Positions 62,478 through 64,000 of a DNA stretch of 64,000 bases are shown here, one piece after another. The DNA comes from Candidatus Cryptobacteroides choladohippi (GTDB lineage Bacteria > Bacteroidota > Bacteroidia > Bacteroidales > UBA932). Position 1 is the stretch's first letter, and every line of letters starts with the position of its first letter. Position numbers and translations under genes: made by a program. Location of the stretch: NCBI GenBank assembly GCA_018065985.1, contig JAGHSF010000043.1, forward strand, positions 1 to 64,000, read 5' to 3'. The notes beneath the pieces were generated by a model, which saw only the letters and a list, made by a program, of their open reading frames with translations, was not told the origin of the DNA and searched no databases.

Positions 62478-63197
62478 ATGACCAGACTAAGCGTTAACAT
62501 CAACAAGGTCGCCACCATACGCAACGCCCGCGGCGGCAACATGCCGGACGTCACCGAAGCGGCGATGAACTGCGAACGGTTCGGAGCCGAGGGCATCACC
62601 GTGCACCCCCGTCCCGACGAGCGCCATATCAGGTATTCCGACGTGAGGGACATCCGACCCCGCATCACCACAGAGTTCAACATCGAGGGCAATCCGAACG
62701 GAGCATTCACCGCGCTGGTATGCGAGGTGGTCCCCGACCAGGTCACCCTTGTGCCTGACGCGCCCGATGCAATCACATCCAACGCAGGGTGGGACACCAT
62801 ACGCAACCGGGCTTTTCTGACCCGCATGTGCGACTGCTTCCGTTCCCGCGGGATACGCACATCCATCTTCATCGACCCGGATCCGGCCATGGCGGAAGGT
62901 GCCATGCTCTGCGGAGCCGACCGTGTGGAACTCTACACCGCCGGATATGCCGAGCGCTATACCGCCAATCCGGAGGAGGCCATAGCCCCCTATCTGGAAA
63001 CGGCCAAAGCCGCAAGGGAACTGGGCCTTGGGCTCAACGCAGGGCACGACCTTAACCTGGACAATCTGGAATTCTTCATCCGGACAATACCCTGGACTGA
63101 CGAAGTCAGCATAGGTCACGCACTTATCTGCGATGCGCTCTATATGGGGCTTGAGAAAACTATCCAGGAATATCTGCGCAAGATTCGGATTTTTTGA
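62478..63197 (+). CDS. pdxJ: Pyridoxine 5'-phosphate synthase PdxJ
   Basis: A 239-residue TIM-barrel enzyme of vitamin B6 synthesis (DXP-dependent route). Motifs are [68 protein letters not shown]-type residues before [11 protein letters not shown], and [12 protein letters not shown]. No other pdx gene is nearby. The open frame extends upstream across nadK, but the -7 box and the family start support ATG 62478. The stop lies one base before the next promoter box. Confidence 0.95.
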   Translation: MTRLSVNINKVATIRNARGGNMPDVTEAAMNCERFGAEGITVHPRPDERHIRYSDVRDIRPRITTEFNIEGNPNGAFTALVCEVVPDQVTLVPDAPDAITSNAGWDTIRNRAFLTRMCDCFRSRGIRTSIFIDPDPAMAEGAMLCGADRVELYTAGYAERYTANPEEAIAPYLETAKAARELGLGLNAGHDLNLDNLEFFIRTIPWTDEVSIGHALICDALYMGLEKTIQEYLRKIRIF

Positions 63198-63198
63198 C

Positions 63199-63206
63199 TA
63201 TTTTTG
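63199..63206 (+). promoter_or_regulatory. -7 promoter box for the OmpH-like lipoprotein gene
   Basis: TATTTTTG starting two bases after the pdxJ stop codon. It leaves a leader of about 50 bases. Confidence 0.6.
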
Positions 63207-63214
63207 CAATTCTA

Positions 63215-63227
63215 CCGACCAGGTCGG
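63215..63227 (+). promoter_or_regulatory. Small palindrome in the leader of the OmpH-like gene
   Basis: CCGACCAGGTCGG is a perfect inverted repeat (6-base arms, one central A) within the predicted leader, about 32 bases before the ATG. It may be a hairpin or an operator; function is inference. Confidence 0.3.
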
Positions 63228-63258
63228 CAAGGAAGCAAATAATACAAACGAAAATAAA

Positions 63259-63870
63259 ATGAAAAAAACATCCACCATCCTCAGCATCATTGCTCTTGCA
63301 GGTGCTTTCGCCGCAGTCAGCTGCAACAACACCGCAACCGAGACTGCACAGGCAACTGAGAACAACACAGAAGTTGCCGCACAGAAAGGCGCAATCGTCT
63401 ATTTCAACATCGACCGTGTCGTAAGCGAGTATGATTACGCCAACGACCTCCGTTCAGTGGTCGAGACCAAGGTCAACAGCATCCAGCAGGAAGTGGAGCG
63501 CCGCAGCAACAAGCTCCAGAAAGACGCAAATGCATTCCAGGACAAGCTCAACAAGGGTCTTCTCACCCAGAGCGTGGCACAGCAGCAGCAGCAGAAACTC
63601 CAGGAGCAGGCAAACGCATTCCAGAACTATGCCGCCCAGAAGGATCAGGAGGTCATGGAAGAGCAGCAGGTGATGGTAAACAACATCTACAACGCCATCA
63701 AGGAATACGTTGACAAGTTCAACGCAGAGAACAAGTATGCAATGATCCTTGCAACCTCAGGCGACATCCTTCCCGCACCTGTAGTGACAGCAGACCCCAG
63801 CCTTGACATCACCGACAAGATCATCGAGGGAATCAACGCTGCATACGTGAAAGAAAAGAAAGCCGAATAA
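63259..63870 (+). CDS. OmpH/Skp-like lipoprotein
   Basis: A 203-residue protein with a lipoprotein signal (GAFAAVSC), a low-complexity T/E/N linker (about 24-45), and an OmpH-like body: AIVYFNIDRVVSEYDYAND, a long Q-rich coiled coil (about 65-145), KYAMILATSGDILPAPVV and DITDKIIEGINAAY. Unlike the paralogue at 57681-58244, it is lipidated, which suggests it is fixed to a membrane and has a different place in the envelope. Earlier in-frame starts lie within pdxJ and are rejected. Confidence 0.85.
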   Translation: MKKTSTILSIIALAGAFAAVSCNNTATETAQATENNTEVAAQKGAIVYFNIDRVVSEYDYANDLRSVVETKVNSIQQEVERRSNKLQKDANAFQDKLNKGLLTQSVAQQQQQKLQEQANAFQNYAAQKDQEVMEEQQVMVNNIYNAIKEYVDKFNAENKYAMILATSGDILPAPVVTADPSLDITDKIIEGINAAYVKEKKAE

Positions 63871-64000
63871 TTGAAGATCGCGATACTGTCCTGTTTCTAC
63901 CCCTTCAGAGGAGGAATATCCCAGTTCAACGCCAACCTTCTGACTGAATTGGGAAAGGCCCACGATGTCAAGGCGTTCAACTTCTCAAGGCAGTATCCCG
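63871..64000 (+). CDS. Glycosyltransferase family 4-like protein, start only
   Basis: The last 43 codons of the window read KIAILSCFYPFRGGISQFNANLL-type sequence after a TTG at 63871, directly behind the TAA of the OmpH-like gene. A conserved N-terminal motif of GT4 glycosyltransferases (FYPFRGGI followed by a helix) is visible. TTG is the likeliest start; no ATG is present in frame. The gene runs off the right edge, so its substrate and full domain set cannot be seen. Confidence 0.6.
   Translation, partial: MKIAILSCFYPFRGGISQFNANLLTELGKAHDVKAFNFSRQYP

Overview
The window is a chromosomal segment of a Bacteroidales (Bacteroidota) anaerobe. The evidence is: TAnnTTTG -7 promoter boxes in front of most transcription units instead of strong Shine-Dalgarno sites; a TonB receptor with an N-terminal carboxypeptidase-regulatory-like domain; a fimbrillin/FISUMP lipoprotein, DUF4876 and DUF6850 proteins; an S46 dipeptidyl-peptidase; a gamma-alpha fused 2-oxoacid:ferredoxin oxidoreductase; and GC-rich codon usage. 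A Rikenellaceae or Cryptobacteroides-like lineage is plausible, but this is inference. I see no rRNA, tRNA, insertion sequence, prophage or CRISPR array, and no gene-free stretch longer than about 150 bases.

Layout. 1-5962 (minus): rpsA, a short RNase Z, a GH73 glucosaminidase, mltG and a RelA/SpoT gene running off the left edge. 5993-9225: recR with a GH20 hexosaminidase, divergent from corA. 9246-11582: fba, gmk, nadD. 11574-15338: dnaK, an RluA-type pseudouridine synthase, a membrane-anchored AraC-type regulator. 15375-21855 (minus): SPOR lipoprotein, a degenerate M28 peptidase fused to a TonB C-terminal domain, leuS and two yitT paralogues. 21867-28772: capA, a TPR protein, gyrA, a stand-alone Clp_N protein, fabF. 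28785-36153: LytTR regulator, DUF4293, a nucleoside phosphorylase; mazG-tcdA-GNAT-prfA; an acetyl-CoA hydrolase/transferase family gene. 36174-43208 (minus): TonB receptor, DUF4876 lipoprotein, DUF6850 protein and fimbrillin/FISUMP lipoprotein as one operon. 43244-45294: S46 peptidase. 45439-53349 (minus): polyferredoxin, M3 peptidase, pncA, pncB and a FeoB-like transporter. 53379-57663: korA-korB-gdhA. 57681-62432: nadK, uppS, bamA, ompH. 62466-64000: pdxJ, a second OmpH-like lipoprotein, and the start of a glycosyltransferase.

How the genes work together. Several operons make functional sense: korAB-gdhA meet at 2-oxoglutarate; pncA-pncB feed nicotinate mononucleotide to NadD (10884-11522), and NadK makes NADP; uppS-bamA-ompH build the envelope; GH73-mltG cut peptidoglycan. 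The least expected parts are proteins whose fold is kept while the catalytic motifs are gone: a FeoB without a working P-loop, an M28 peptidase without its zinc ligands, and a RelA/SpoT with a broken hydrolase site. The FeoB-like protein shares an apparent five-gene operon with a membrane polyferredoxin that carries an HMA-like segment without CxxC. Together with the TonB-DUF4876-DUF6850-FISUMP operon, this is the best candidate for an undescribed envelope or metal-handling system.
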